Assembly (NCBI RefSeq): GCF_019457915.1
Contig: NZ_JAHZSS010000010.1
Location: 62,001-126,000 of the forward strand
DNA from: Neiella holothuriorum
Lineage (GTDB): Bacteria; Pseudomonadota; Gammaproteobacteria; Enterobacterales; Neiellaceae
Direction of reading: 5' to 3'
DNA: 64,000 nucleotides
In this document: in pieces, positions 1-8,414 of the stretch
How positions within the stretch are numbered: the stretch's first letter is position 1
Layout of the letters: every line of letters begins with the position of its first letter
Made by a program: the position numbers and the translations under genes
Notes under the pieces: model-generated
Database searches by the model: none
What the model saw: the letters and a program-made list of their open reading frames with translations, nothing else
Told to the model about the DNA's origin: nothing

Positions 1-165
1 AGCGGTTCGCAAGCTAAGCATTCTACTCAGAAGGTCGCCTTTATGGGCGGCCTAGTGCTCCCTTCCTCATTTTGAAGAACACCATAAAAGCTTACGACGG
101 TGCAAGTTGCGCGTCTTCAAATCTGCGAGATAGTCACTGCACTTGATTGTTAAATACGGGCTTGT
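1..165. other. Left edge, no gene seen
   Basis: No coding region is supported here. A hairpin with 7-bp arms (positions 33-39 and 46-52, one G-U pair, TTTAT-rich loop) could belong to the 3' end of a gene lying left of the window. It lacks a clean T-tract, so terminator function is uncertain. Confidence 0.4.
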
Positions 166-984
166 ATGACTAGCAATAGCGCAGCGCCAGATGTTCTCTA
201 CCAGAAAGCGACGTTAATCCTTCCCTGTTCGGATAAAAAAGCTGCGGAGCGACATCTCGCTTACTATCTGTATCAAGGAAAAGGATATCTACAGCTCGTT
301 AAACAGTGGCCGATCACTCAAATAGAAGGTGCGTTTAACCTATTGTTTCTCAGTGCTGAGCACGGGCTAATTCGTCACAACCAACTCCTTGAGCCATACG
401 ACCAGAAAATGACAGCTGCACAACAAGATAAGTTACTGTGCTGCCCTAGCCTCCAAAACAAAGCCAAGCGCATACTGCGTGAATGCGAACCAGCCTCTCC
501 TCTCTATATTGCGCTGCCGAAACTCTACCAAAAAGTATTTCAATTACTTGCAGGCAAAACGTTTGAGCGATTTGATAGCGTTGTCTGTGTCAGTGGAGGG
601 ATTGGCTCTCAACGAGGTCAGTTGTCAACCTGGCTGCGACAGGAGGTGTCGAGGCACACAGATTGGTGTCTCCGCGAAGAAGCGGAGCTAATCACCCATC
701 TCAAGGGGTGTCGTCCCGTTCTGATCTGCATCCGTATAGGGGATAGTTTCAGACCGTGGCTATCAGGGTGTGGGAGCGATGCTAAGTATGGTGCGCCTGT
801 TACTATTAAAGCTATCTTTTCTGAACGTGGGCTCATAGAGATAGTCGATTCGGCGGGGGGACGCTGGGGATCATTCAGCCTTACTAACGGCCTACCTTCC
901 GGTATTAAGCAGTCTATGGAAATCGAATTAAATGGCCGCGCGCAAAGCGACCGCTGGGAGCGATTTGAATTACGTGATTTGTAG
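166..984 (+). CDS. DUF6884-like (YaaA-related) protein
   Basis: The 272-residue product opens with a segment typical of DUF6884 proteins: LILPCSDKKAAE near residues 17-28, then FLSAEHGLI (about 62-70) followed by EPYDQKM. Related YaaA/DUF328 proteins have been tied to DNA-damage tolerance and, as DpdC, to 7-deazaguanine DNA modification, but the biochemical role of DUF6884 is not established as far as I know. The C-terminal 130 residues are not recognised. The ATG at 166 has only a weak purine-rich leader. It is the first gene of the left island, which carries other nucleic-acid-modification genes, and that makes a nucleotide- or DNA-related role plausible. The family call is moderately sure; the function is unknown. 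Confidence 0.6.
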   Translation: MTSNSAAPDVLYQKATLILPCSDKKAAERHLAYYLYQGKGYLQLVKQWPITQIEGAFNLLFLSAEHGLIRHNQLLEPYDQKMTAAQQDKLLCCPSLQNKAKRILRECEPASPLYIALPKLYQKVFQLLAGKTFERFDSVVCVSGGIGSQRGQLSTWLRQEVSRHTDWCLREEAELITHLKGCRPVLICIRIGDSFRPWLSGCGSDAKYGAPVTIKAIFSERGLIEIVDSAGGRWGSFSLTNGLPSGIKQSMEIELNGRAQSDRWERFELRDL

Positions 985-1000
985 GGATGACACTACAGCG

Positions 1001-1312
1001 TTAGTTGAGCGCCTCATTAAATAGTCCCGACTGATAATCTCGTGTCAGCTCAATCACTGATATGAACTGATAATCAGCGAGCTTCTTACACATTGAAGAA
1101 GGCACAACATCGACAGCCAACATGCACTCCTCTGAGAACCCGTCGCTGGAGCCATTTTGGCATAACAAAGTTATCCCATGATGTTCGCCAATCTTGTATT
1201 GCTCAACCACGATAGCTAAAGCTCCCGCTGGATTACCTAAGCATGCTCTGCCAAGTGTGCATACCATGCCCACAGGGTAGGCTGAATGTATTGTTTTTGG
1301 TGTGGATTTCAT
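1001..1312 (-). CDS. Conserved-looking small hypothetical protein
   Basis: A 103-residue protein on the minus strand, convergent with the preceding gene and divergent from the methylase-helicase gene. The sequence looks protein-like throughout (NPAGALAIVVEQYKIG in the middle, a GITLLCQNGS stretch after it, and a C-terminal acidic/aromatic segment) and contains five Cys, but no signal peptide, membrane segment or known motif. It fills the space between two + strand genes without overlap, which supports it being real. Function unknown. Confidence 0.5.
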   Translation of the reverse strand: MKSTPKTIHSAYPVGMVCTLGRACLGNPAGALAIVVEQYKIGEHHGITLLCQNGSSDGFSEECMLAVDVVPSSMCKKLADYQFISVIELTRDYQSGLFNEALN

Positions 1313-1440
1313 TTCTATTTCATATACCTATACAGATTCATGTAGTTACTATCTCACAGCGCCCGTATCGAGCAACCCGCCTTAGTAGCGCGTTTATCAC
1401 CTTGAATTAATCTAAGTTCAACTTTCTAGGGGTGATTTAT

Positions 1441-4400
1441 ATGAGTTGGTTGAACCGAGCAACATCGATAATCAGTAAAGGTCTGCGTACATCTAAGGCT
1501 AAATCGCTAGCGGATCTAGCCGCACGGCGAGCTCTTACGCAAAGTCAGTTTTTTACGCCCGAGTGGGTTGCTTCAGGGATGTGGTCTATCGCTGAACCAG
1601 CCATGAGTGCGAGCCGAGGTATGGTTGCCATCATGGACAACTCCATAGGCTCTGGTCGCCTTGTTGCAAACGCAGAGCCCGGCAAGCACATCGTTTATGG
1701 ATGCGATACTGATGAGCGCTCAATTGCGGCGTTGAGTCAAGACGCTAAGGATGCTGGCCTTGCTCATGAATTTGCGATTAGTGGCATGGAGGACGTGGAG
1801 GCCTGCGGGTTTGGGTTAGGGCTAATCAACCCGCCATTTAGCTTAACGCTTTCTAGCCCTAACATGATGCCGCTCAACGCTGCTCACTATGGCGAATTTG
1901 GCCCGATGACTAACGCCTTAAGTCATGAGTACAGCTTGGATCATGCGCTATCGTCCTGCGACGTTGTTGTCGCTTTATTGCCTCGTTCAATGAAGTCAAT
2001 TTGTTACGCTTCAGACCGTTTAGCTGCGGAGATTCTCCTTCCTGGCGCTACTTTTCTTGTCGAGGGCGCTAACGTTCAAACTGCTGTGTATGTATTTGCT
2101 GCAAAAAAACGCACTGAGCAAGTATTGCAATATGAGCTGACACAAGGGCAACCTTGGCCAGTCATCACAGGCCTTTCTATGCGAACGTTTGGCCAGCGCC
2201 GGCCGACCTGGAAAGTCGGCGGAGTTGACGAGTTAACACCCACCATTACATTGCCAGTCACCGGTGACAATACGGTTGAACTACACCACCATAACCGGCA
2301 ACTCATCGTTAAATATCGCTGCGGTTTAACACAAGCAAAAGTTGCGAATGCGCTGATGCAGGCCCCCGTAGAAAATGGCTCTAGGCACCGCTACCCCACA
2401 AATTTTCGATATGTGGGCTCGGGTCGACTGCTCCTTGATGTTTATTTACAGCAAGATGATCCTGAAGAAGCGTTGCAAGCAACCGTATCAATCATTCAAA
2501 AGGCTGGCGGCTCTCCGTTGATCTCTCCGACATTGAGCGGCTATTTTAAAAAGCTGATCAAACGCCACAAACGAAATGTTCAGCCCTTCCGAAAAACGGT
2601 TAAGCGATCCTCCACCCCTGCAACCATGGTCACAGCCAAGCGTGGCATGCTGTTGCAGCAAGGTAACATTAAGAGCCCAGCTATTCGCAAAGGTGAAACG
2701 CTTCAAGCGGAAGTGCTTGGGGGCGTCTATCTGATAAAAAAAGATGGCTTTATAGCTGAGTACCGTCGCGACGAAATGCAAAAGCTATTCAATATTTGCA
2801 GTGACGACCGAAGCGAGACACATTGGCAAGTTGTCTTTGAAGGTAAAAACAGAGCGTTCCCAGAACTTGCTCAGCATAACCGAGCAACAATTATTCAAAG
2901 CGGCGTGGATTTCCTATGGCCTCCGCAAATGGATAGCTTATCTGAACTAATGATGACTGATGGCGCTGTTGCTGGCTGGCAGCAGGGTACCGGGAAAGCA
3001 AGACTAGCGGTCGCCCTGTGCCTAACATCATCATCCGAGCATAATCTCATTGCTGTAGAATCAGGATTGATTGCAGAGATGCTCAAAGAGTTTTCAAAAA
3101 TAGGGTTGCAACCAGCGTTGTATAACGTCATCCGTGATGTTGAGGACATTAAACACCTCAAGAAAATTAATCTAATTAGCTACAACCGGCTAAAGGCTCG
3201 TTACGGTACAACCAAACAAACCATTGCACATAAACTACGACGCCGATTTGGCGTGGTCGCAGCGGATGAGGGCGGAATATTAGCCAACCCGACCAGCCAA
3301 CAATCGCGCGCGCTGACCCGCCTTTCACCGCGAAAGCTATTTTTGCTCGATGGCACCCCTATTGGCAGCTACCCGCGGGACTTATTAAGTTTGTGCACTG
3401 CAGCAAGCGGCAGCTCTCGCGCCCACCAACCATATTCGCTCCGTAACCAACCCTATATCTCGAACAACTTATTGCAAAGTGCCAGTTATGCGCCACGAGG
3501 AGTGGCCCAATTTAAAGATGATTTTGTCGTGCTCGATTGGGCAAGTCATGAGTTCGCCGACAATTTACGGGAAGGTGCGAAGCGAGAAATTCCAGCTATT
3601 AATGATGTCTCCCTGTTTAGGCGATGGGCTGGTTTGCATGTGCAGCGTCGCCTGCGCAATGAGCCAGAGATGGAGCCCTACTCTGGTTGCGCTGATCCAG
3701 AACGAGAGGTGCAACAAATAAAATTTGATAAGCCGCATTTTAAACATTATCTAAAAACGGCTGTTGAGTTTAGTGAATGGTACATGCAGCACAAGCTTGA
3801 CCGAGCAACTGAAGGCAAGGGGTCTAATCTGGTAGCCGTGTTAGCTAAGATTCAGGCGGTTGTGAGCGCCACCAACTCGCCTCATGTGTCGTCATCAGGG
3901 GTAGCGGGCTTATATTCTCCCTTAACGGCTAAGCAGCGGTACTTCATTGGTGAGATTGAACGAATCAAAACCACCGGCGACAAAGCTATTTTGTACGCGT
4001 ACTCGCCCGACGTGTTAACTCGTTTTAAGTGCGAACTTGATAAGCGCGGCATTAAGTCAGTGTTATTTACTGGCAAACAAGACATCAACAAGCGGAATGA
4101 AGCGCTAGATCGTGAATTCAGAGATGGCGAAGCGACGGTTCTGCTGTCTTCGTGGGTCGGTCAACGTGGATTAAATCTACCCCAAGCCAATTATGTGCTG
4201 CTGTATAACCGCGCGTGGACCGGCGATGTCGAAGAACAAGCAATCGCTCGCGTCACTCGGCCAGAGCAAACGAAGTCAGTGCATGTCACCTACGGCCATT
4301 TAGTTGGAAGCATTGATGAGTATATGGGGCAAGTGGTTGACTGGAAAATAAAAGCCGCAGATGCAGGGTTGGATTTTGGCGATGACTGTAATGCAACAGA

Positions 4401-4494
4401 GGAGTTTCGTCATATGGATGCTGTGCTTGAGGAGTTTTGTCGAAAGACGTTGAGCATGAGCGCCCATGAAGCTCACCGCAAGATGGCGGCATAA
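1441..4494 (+). CDS. N6-adenine DNA methylase-helicase fusion (DarB/antirestriction-like)
   Basis: A 1017-residue two-part protein. The N-terminal part looks like an N6-adenine methyltransferase: QFFTPEWVA near residue 35, a SAM-binding DNSIGSGRL segment near 65, and the catalytic NPPF near 130. The C-terminal half looks like a superfamily 2 helicase: GTGK Walker A near 514, DEGG Walker B near 607, LLDGTPI motif III, and a motif V/VI region (WVGQRGLNL near 903, then RVTRPEQ). This architecture recalls DarB of phage P1 and related plasmid proteins that protect incoming DNA from restriction; that role is inferred. The ATG at 1441 is preferred over a GTG at 1432 because AGGGG lies eight bases upstream. 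It is followed by two DUF4942-like genes. Confidence 0.75.
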   Translation: MSWLNRATSIISKGLRTSKAKSLADLAARRALTQSQFFTPEWVASGMWSIAEPAMSASRGMVAIMDNSIGSGRLVANAEPGKHIVYGCDTDERSIAALSQDAKDAGLAHEFAISGMEDVEACGFGLGLINPPFSLTLSSPNMMPLNAAHYGEFGPMTNALSHEYSLDHALSSCDVVVALLPRSMKSICYASDRLAAEILLPGATFLVEGANVQTAVYVFAAKKRTEQVLQYELTQGQPWPVITGLSMRTFGQRRPTWKVGGVDELTPTITLPVTGDNTVELHHHNRQLIVKYRCGLTQAKVANALMQAPVENGSRHRYPTNFRYVGSGRLLLDVYLQQDDPEEALQATVSIIQKAGGSPLISPTLSGYFKKLIKRHKRNVQPFRKTVKRSSTPATMVTAKRGMLLQQGNIKSPAIRKGETLQAEVLGGVYLIKKDGFIAEYRRDEMQKLFNICSDDRSETHWQVVFEGKNRAFPELAQHNRATIIQSGVDFLWPPQMDSLSELMMTDGAVAGWQQGTGKARLAVALCLTSSSEHNLIAVESGLIAEMLKEFSKIGLQPALYNVIRDVEDIKHLKKINLISYNRLKARYGTTKQTIAHKLRRRFGVVAADEGGILANPTSQQSRALTRLSPRKLFLLDGTPIGSYPRDLLSLCTAASGSSRAHQPYSLRNQPYISNNLLQSASYAPRGVAQFKDDFVVLDWASHEFADNLREGAKREIPAINDVSLFRRWAGLHVQRRLRNEPEMEPYSGCADPEREVQQIKFDKPHFKHYLKTAVEFSEWYMQHKLDRATEGKGSNLVAVLAKIQAVVSATNSPHVSSSGVAGLYSPLTAKQRYFIGEIERIKTTGDKAILYAYSPDVLTRFKCELDKRGIKSVLFTGKQDINKRNEALDREFRDGEATVLLSSWVGQRGLNLPQANYVLLYNRAWTGDVEEQAIARVTRPEQTKSVHVTYGHLVGSIDEYMGQVVDWKIKAADAGLDFGDDCNATEEFRHMDAVLEEFCRKTLSMSAHEAHRKMAA

Positions 4495-4559
4495 GTGTCA
4501 GTAGCGCGTTCTGTTCTTTGTTTTAAGTTAACTTCATCAACCCGAATGGAGTTAACTCG

Positions 4560-5432
4560 ATGGCCATAATCAAATCAGCAACCACTTACCGCCTTCAGCT
4601 TGACGGCTTACTAAAAAGCATGCTTCAGGCGTGGGTGGATTATCAGAAGGCTTATTCCACGTTGGTTGGTGGATACGGGGTCTATGACTCCAATCGCTCG
4701 ATATCTGCACTCGATACTATTGAATGCGCGCTTTCAAAGTGGCTTACCACTATTTGTAAAGAGTTAAGCGAAGCGTATCAAGGTGGCACAAGTAAAGTCA
4801 TTGAGCTTTCAGATTTGCCTAGCACCCTTCGAGAGTTTCCTGGTTCGTTGCGCCGAGGGATGGTAGAGAGTTATCGTAATCCCGATTTAGCCCTTTGGAC
4901 GACGTTAGCCGATCAACTATTAGAGCAATACAACTTCGACCTGCTTAAGGAAAAGCTCACGGTACTAGCCGAGGGGTTGGAACAAGCCGGCCTGCAAGAG
5001 TTGGCAGATCGACTCGTGAGTAATTTCTGGCTGCGTAACCACGGCCGAGAAAACCCCATCAAGCGGACCAAGCGCCATATTGTAATAGAATCAACACTAT
5101 ATTCTGACTCTATCTTTGGTGGTTATAGCTACGACACTATGCAAAAACTTAGTCTTATGCTCGCGGCAATTCGCATGGCAGCAAAGGAGAGCGGTGAACA
5201 CCGTTTAGTGCCGCCGTTTGAGGAATTGCTTCAAGCTGTGGAATCCGCCCCAAATCGAGAAACAATTAAGTCTGGAACAGCTTTTGGAAACAAGAGCACG
5301 ATCGAAATTAAAATCTATCACGGCAAATTTAAGTGTTTCTTTAATCCAGAGGTTCTCGACTCGCTGCTGTCATTTGTCGTCATTAACCGAACACCTAATG
5401 GCGAGCTGTATAGCCTTCCGGAGGCAGCTTAA
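4560..5432 (+). CDS. DUF4942-like protein, first of tandem pair
   Basis: A 290-residue soluble protein. The C-terminal third fits the DUF4942 pattern (regularly spaced hydrophobic helices, a segment around YDTMQKLSLMLAAIRMAA, then KIYHGKFKCFFNPEVLDSL near residues 253-271). DUF4942 proteins are often encoded beside methylases on phages and plasmids, and their biochemical role is unknown. GGAG sits about nine bases before the ATG. The stop codon overlaps the next start (TAATG), so the two proteins are probably translationally coupled. The shared layout with the next gene suggests ancient duplication. Related to the preceding methylase-helicase gene only by position. Confidence 0.6.
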   Translation: MAIIKSATTYRLQLDGLLKSMLQAWVDYQKAYSTLVGGYGVYDSNRSISALDTIECALSKWLTTICKELSEAYQGGTSKVIELSDLPSTLREFPGSLRRGMVESYRNPDLALWTTLADQLLEQYNFDLLKEKLTVLAEGLEQAGLQELADRLVSNFWLRNHGRENPIKRTKRHIVIESTLYSDSIFGGYSYDTMQKLSLMLAAIRMAAKESGEHRLVPPFEELLQAVESAPNRETIKSGTAFGNKSTIEIKIYHGKFKCFFNPEVLDSLLSFVVINRTPNGELYSLPEAA

Positions 5433-6238
5433 TGATTATCGACAATCTTAGTGCCGCAAGCCTACGCGATTCGCTGTCGTACTTGTTGATGAAAACAGGT
5501 GAAGACTATTTACAATACTGCAAGCTTGCCAAAGAGTTAAAATCTAGCGGGGTGCGGGTCCACCAGCACAATTATGACTTTCAGTTGAGTCGTGTATTGG
5601 TTGATGTTGAGCAACATTGGCTAACCCAGTTGCTGGCCTCGCTAAGTAAAAAATACGGACATGGTTCGCGCGCAGTGCTCGCATTGGATGACTTGCCGAC
5701 TGGGCTAAATAGAGCGTTCCCTTGGGGTAAGTGCGCCCCTGAGGACTTGAGAGCAGGTATTCGTTATTGGTTGGAGTTGTATAACTTCGATGGTCTTATC
5801 GATTACTTAAGGAGTGCGACCTCTCAGCTTGACCAGCAAGGCAAGGAGTTGTCCGCTCGCGACTTAGCTATGCTACTCAACCTAAGTGAAGCTCGGCAAA
5901 CCTCCCGCCATTTAATTGCCAAGCAATGGCTGATGTTGAGTGGTGAGGGCTACTATCACGAACGAGCAACAAGCGACTTAAGGAACTTGTCTTGCGCACT
6001 GAATGTTGCAGCCGAAGAAATGGGTGTACCGACATTATGTGTGGCGATAACCAAGCACAGTGAGCAAGTTCAATCGATGGTAAAGCATGAATTAGGGTTG
6101 AAGACCGGTAGTGCAGGCTCGGTGATGATCACCAACCGTAAGACTTTTATAGAGTTCAAATTTGCACAAAGCCAAGCCGATGCCCTTTTAGCATTTGTGA
6201 AGCTTTACGCGCCTGATTTAGCGCAGCAGGCAGCTTAG
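5432..6238 (+). CDS. DUF4942-like protein, second of tandem pair
   Basis: A 268-residue protein with the same layout as the preceding one: an N-terminal helical part with a central YNFDGLIDYL segment (the neighbour has YNFDLLKEKL), and a C-terminal KTFIEFKFAQSQADALLAF segment matching the neighbour's final strand-helix. The two are clearly paralogous but strongly diverged. Translation is probably coupled through the TAATG overlap. A heteromeric complex of the two is possible but not shown. Function unknown. Confidence 0.6.
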   Translation: MIIDNLSAASLRDSLSYLLMKTGEDYLQYCKLAKELKSSGVRVHQHNYDFQLSRVLVDVEQHWLTQLLASLSKKYGHGSRAVLALDDLPTGLNRAFPWGKCAPEDLRAGIRYWLELYNFDGLIDYLRSATSQLDQQGKELSARDLAMLLNLSEARQTSRHLIAKQWLMLSGEGYYHERATSDLRNLSCALNVAAEEMGVPTLCVAITKHSEQVQSMVKHELGLKTGSAGSVMITNRKTFIEFKFAQSQADALLAFVKLYAPDLAQQAA

Positions 6239-6341
6239 TTAACTAACTCTAATTGCGCGAATCCTGTTCTTTGGCAAACTACTAATTAATGACTTAGGGG
6301 ATACTCCCGCTTTAATTTGCAGTGAAGAACACGGTGATGTT

Positions 6342-7019
6342 ATGAAAGGTAAAATGGTTTCATTTGTAGAGAGCAAGAACTTTGGTTTTGCTACAGGCGA
6401 TGATGGCGAATCTTATTTTGTTCATGGCAGCGCTCTTTGCGATAAAACACAACGGAGCAAGCTAGGCAAAGGGGCAATCATCTCGTTTGAACCTCACCCA
6501 ACACCTAAAGGTTTACGGGCGAACAATGTCCAGATTAACACTGAGTTAACCGGCCAGAAATTGGTTGAGTTTTTCACCACAAAATCAAGTGAGCCCAAAC
6601 ATGGCAAGGTACTGAGCCGTGAGAACTTCTCCACCAGCTTTTTTAAAGATCCCAATGTAGGCCGAAAGCGCATTATTGATTTGGCACAGAAAGCCGGAGC
6701 AAATGCCATTCTGAACTTAAATTTTGAAAAGCACACATTTAGCGAAGGAAACTACCGCTATACCATGCACGCTTTTTCTGGTCAGTTTGCAGTTGTATCG
6801 GAAACGGTACCGTTCACCAATGAATCCGACAAAATTCAGCACCAAGCCGTCATTGATAATGTTCGCAATGCGTTAAGCGGTGAAACCGCAAAACTCCAAG
6901 CGCCTGAACGTTTCGCCCGAGAAGAACAGCTAAAATCGGGGCCGGGCGGAGGTGAAGTAATGGCCGTTATTCTCGCTTTGGCGGTTGTGGGTTCGATTCT
7001 GGTAGCAATACTTAGCTAG
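6342..7019 (+). CDS. Cold-shock domain protein with YbjQ-like region and C-terminal membrane anchor
   Basis: The first ~70 of 225 residues form a cold-shock domain: KGKMVSFVESKNFGFAT carries the aromatic RNP-1-like motif, followed by SYFVHGSAL (RNP-2-like). A middle part (about residues 105-155) with KAGANAILNLNFEK and YTMHAFSGQFAVV recalls the pentameric YbjQ/UPF0145 fold. The last ~20 residues (EVMAVILALAVVGSILVAIL) form one transmembrane helix, giving a tail-anchored layout. The cold-shock part should bind single-stranded nucleic acid; anchoring it to the membrane is unusual. The fusion is read directly from the sequence, while the YbjQ assignment is tentative. Confidence 0.65.
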   Translation: MKGKMVSFVESKNFGFATGDDGESYFVHGSALCDKTQRSKLGKGAIISFEPHPTPKGLRANNVQINTELTGQKLVEFFTTKSSEPKHGKVLSRENFSTSFFKDPNVGRKRIIDLAQKAGANAILNLNFEKHTFSEGNYRYTMHAFSGQFAVVSETVPFTNESDKIQHQAVIDNVRNALSGETAKLQAPERFAREEQLKSGPGGGEVMAVILALAVVGSILVAILS

Positions 7020-7028
7020 GGGCATAAC

Positions 7029-7265
7029 ATGCACACGGTCACGATTACAGTCCACCTTAATGAAGATCAAACGCAAGCAACAATCCACAACTCAGGCCGA
7101 ACTAACCCTATCGTTTGCCGCTGCCTCGGTGTAGAACGCGACGATTCCGGCATCAAAACTATCTATTTGGATTCACTTATTCATCGGTCGGCTTCTAGTA
7201 TTTCATATAACAAATGGCAACCGGAGGGAGCTATAAGCACGATCTTGCGCCGCATTAATAGTTAG
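7029..7265 (+). CDS. Small hypothetical protein
   Basis: A 78-residue protein whose ATG lies nine bases after the stop of the cold-shock fusion gene, with AGGGG just before it, so the two are likely co-transcribed. The N-terminal third looks like alternating beta strands (VTITVHLNEDQTQATIHN). No known motif, signal or membrane segment. Function unknown; co-expression with the cold-shock fusion is the only clue. Confidence 0.5.
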   Translation: MHTVTITVHLNEDQTQATIHNSGRTNPIVCRCLGVERDDSGIKTIYLDSLIHRSASSISYNKWQPEGAISTILRRINS

Positions 7266-7385
7266 ACCTATTTCCTCATGGCTAACTATGCCCCCAGCCA
7301 TTAAGTCTCAGTGATGACGCCCTACAACAATTTCTAACTTCGTAAAGCTTCGTGTGGCCAGTTGCCCGTTCTAAGGCGCGGGGTA

Positions 7386-7405
7386 GATTGGTGATGTGAC
7401 CAATC
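7386..7405. promoter_or_regulatory. Operator-like inverted repeat before PRTRC cassette
   Basis: A perfect 7-bp inverted repeat (GATTGGT, 6-bp spacer, ACCAATC) ends 18 bases before the first PRTRC start codon. Position and symmetry fit a repressor site overlapping the transcript start. No regulator is identified. Confidence 0.4.
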
Positions 7406-7423
7406 AATACACCGAGGCAGACA

Positions 7424-7882
7424 ATGATCGAACAACTATCGTCAATCGTTACGGACGCTGGAGCTAGCGCCATTCACCTATCCATCCGACCAGATGGACA
7501 AGGCGGCGTTCAAGTAACTTTAAACACAGAAGGCTGTCCGTTAGCTAATACCGACGAGCAGAAGAAACAGCCGAAAGCCTTTGCGTTACGCCAAGCATTA
7601 GCTCAACCGCTAATTGTGTGTGGGCCTGTGGGCGAAATGGACGTATTTATGATTGAGGAGCTTACGAAATACGCAGATACCATCGTGCCAGCCCAACAAG
7701 CGTTCAACACGTTATCCAGCAACGGCGCAAAAGCATCAGCATCAACCAAACAGGCCGTTGAAAAATCAGGCGTAGAGCCACAAACATCACCCTCAAATGC
7801 AAATCCAGAGAGCGCCGATGTGCCCCTAGAGAGCACAGAAGCACCCTCTGACGAGCGTGAACACGATCCTGATAGTTTGTAA
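7424..7882 (+). CDS. PRTRC system protein E-like
   Basis: A 152-residue protein at the head of the PRTRC (ParB-related, ThiF-related cassette) gene order E-C-F-B-ThiF. The N-terminal half is folded-looking: a short helix, a strand pair around IRPDGQGGVQVTLN, and a LAQPLIVCGPVGEMDVFM segment characteristic of protein E. The last ~45 residues are low-complexity Ser/Pro/Glu and probably disordered. GAGG lies about eight bases before the ATG. Function of protein E is unknown; identity rests on both sequence style and conserved order. Confidence 0.7.
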   Translation: MIEQLSSIVTDAGASAIHLSIRPDGQGGVQVTLNTEGCPLANTDEQKKQPKAFALRQALAQPLIVCGPVGEMDVFMIEELTKYADTIVPAQQAFNTLSSNGAKASASTKQAVEKSGVEPQTSPSNANPESADVPLESTEAPSDEREHDPDSL

Positions 7883-7893
7883 GGGGAATTTTG

Positions 7894-8121
7894 ATGTCTA
7901 TCGTTATCCACCAAGCCAACGAACTCGAAGTTAAATTTAAGCTCGGATCAGCTTTGCTGGCCGATCCTGCTCCGATGGCAGATTTAGCTCGCAAGGTTGA
8001 AATGCTTGCTCGCTCTTTTCCACAAGTGCGTTTTACCAACGTGTTCGAGGCAGATGCCGTTATTGAAAATGGCGTAAAAATCTACAACATCATCCTGCCG
8101 CCACCGAAGGTGAATGGCTAA
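7894..8121 (+). CDS. PRTRC system protein C, prokaryotic ubiquitin-like (Prok_Ub)
   Basis: A 75-residue beta-grasp-sized protein with the layout of PRTRC protein C / Prok_Ub: a strand pair at the N-terminus, a central helix (DLARKVEMLARSFP), then RFTNVFEADAVIENG and a C-terminal strand. It ends in PPPKVNG, leaving a terminal glycine, as expected if it is adenylated by an E1-like enzyme like ThiS and ubiquitin. The ATG at 7894 follows AAGGGG by seven bases. It sits between protein E and protein F, with the E2-like and E1-like partners downstream. Use as a protein or sulfur carrier is inferred from the family. Confidence 0.8.
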   Translation: MSIVIHQANELEVKFKLGSALLADPAPMADLARKVEMLARSFPQVRFTNVFEADAVIENGVKIYNIILPPPKVNG

Positions 8122-8201
8122 TACGCAGTTGCAAACGGGGCCGGTTGCGCCCCTCAACACTTGTTGTTTAATACAACTAACCAATCAAGGAGTGCCGCCA
8201 G

Positions 8202-8414
8202 ATGCTAGATACCGTGACTCACTGGTTGAAAGATGCTCAGAGTTTTTCCGAGCAATGCGCAGCGGAAGATCAAGAACAAGCCCGTCATAATGAGCGAGCT
8301 AATCAGGAAACAACATTATGCAGCCGAACACAGACATGCCTCTCGAAGCTAGCCAAATTGTACGACCCACTCGCCCACTCTTGTTTGGAGGCCGACCAAA
8401 TCCCACCTATGTAG
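8202..8414 (+). CDS. Possible small ORF overlapping start of PRTRC F
   Basis: A 70-residue frame with a good ribosome site (AAGGAG about ten bases upstream) that overlaps the first ~97 bases of the PRTRC F gene in another frame. The first ~35 residues look protein-like (LDTVTHWLKDAQSFSEQ) and use charged helical residues; the overlapping tail looks accidental. It may be a short leader gene that couples translation into PRTRC F. No family is recognised. Confidence 0.3.
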   Translation: MLDTVTHWLKDAQSFSEQCAAEDQEQARHNERANQETTLCSRTQTCLSKLAKLYDPLAHSCLEADQIPPM

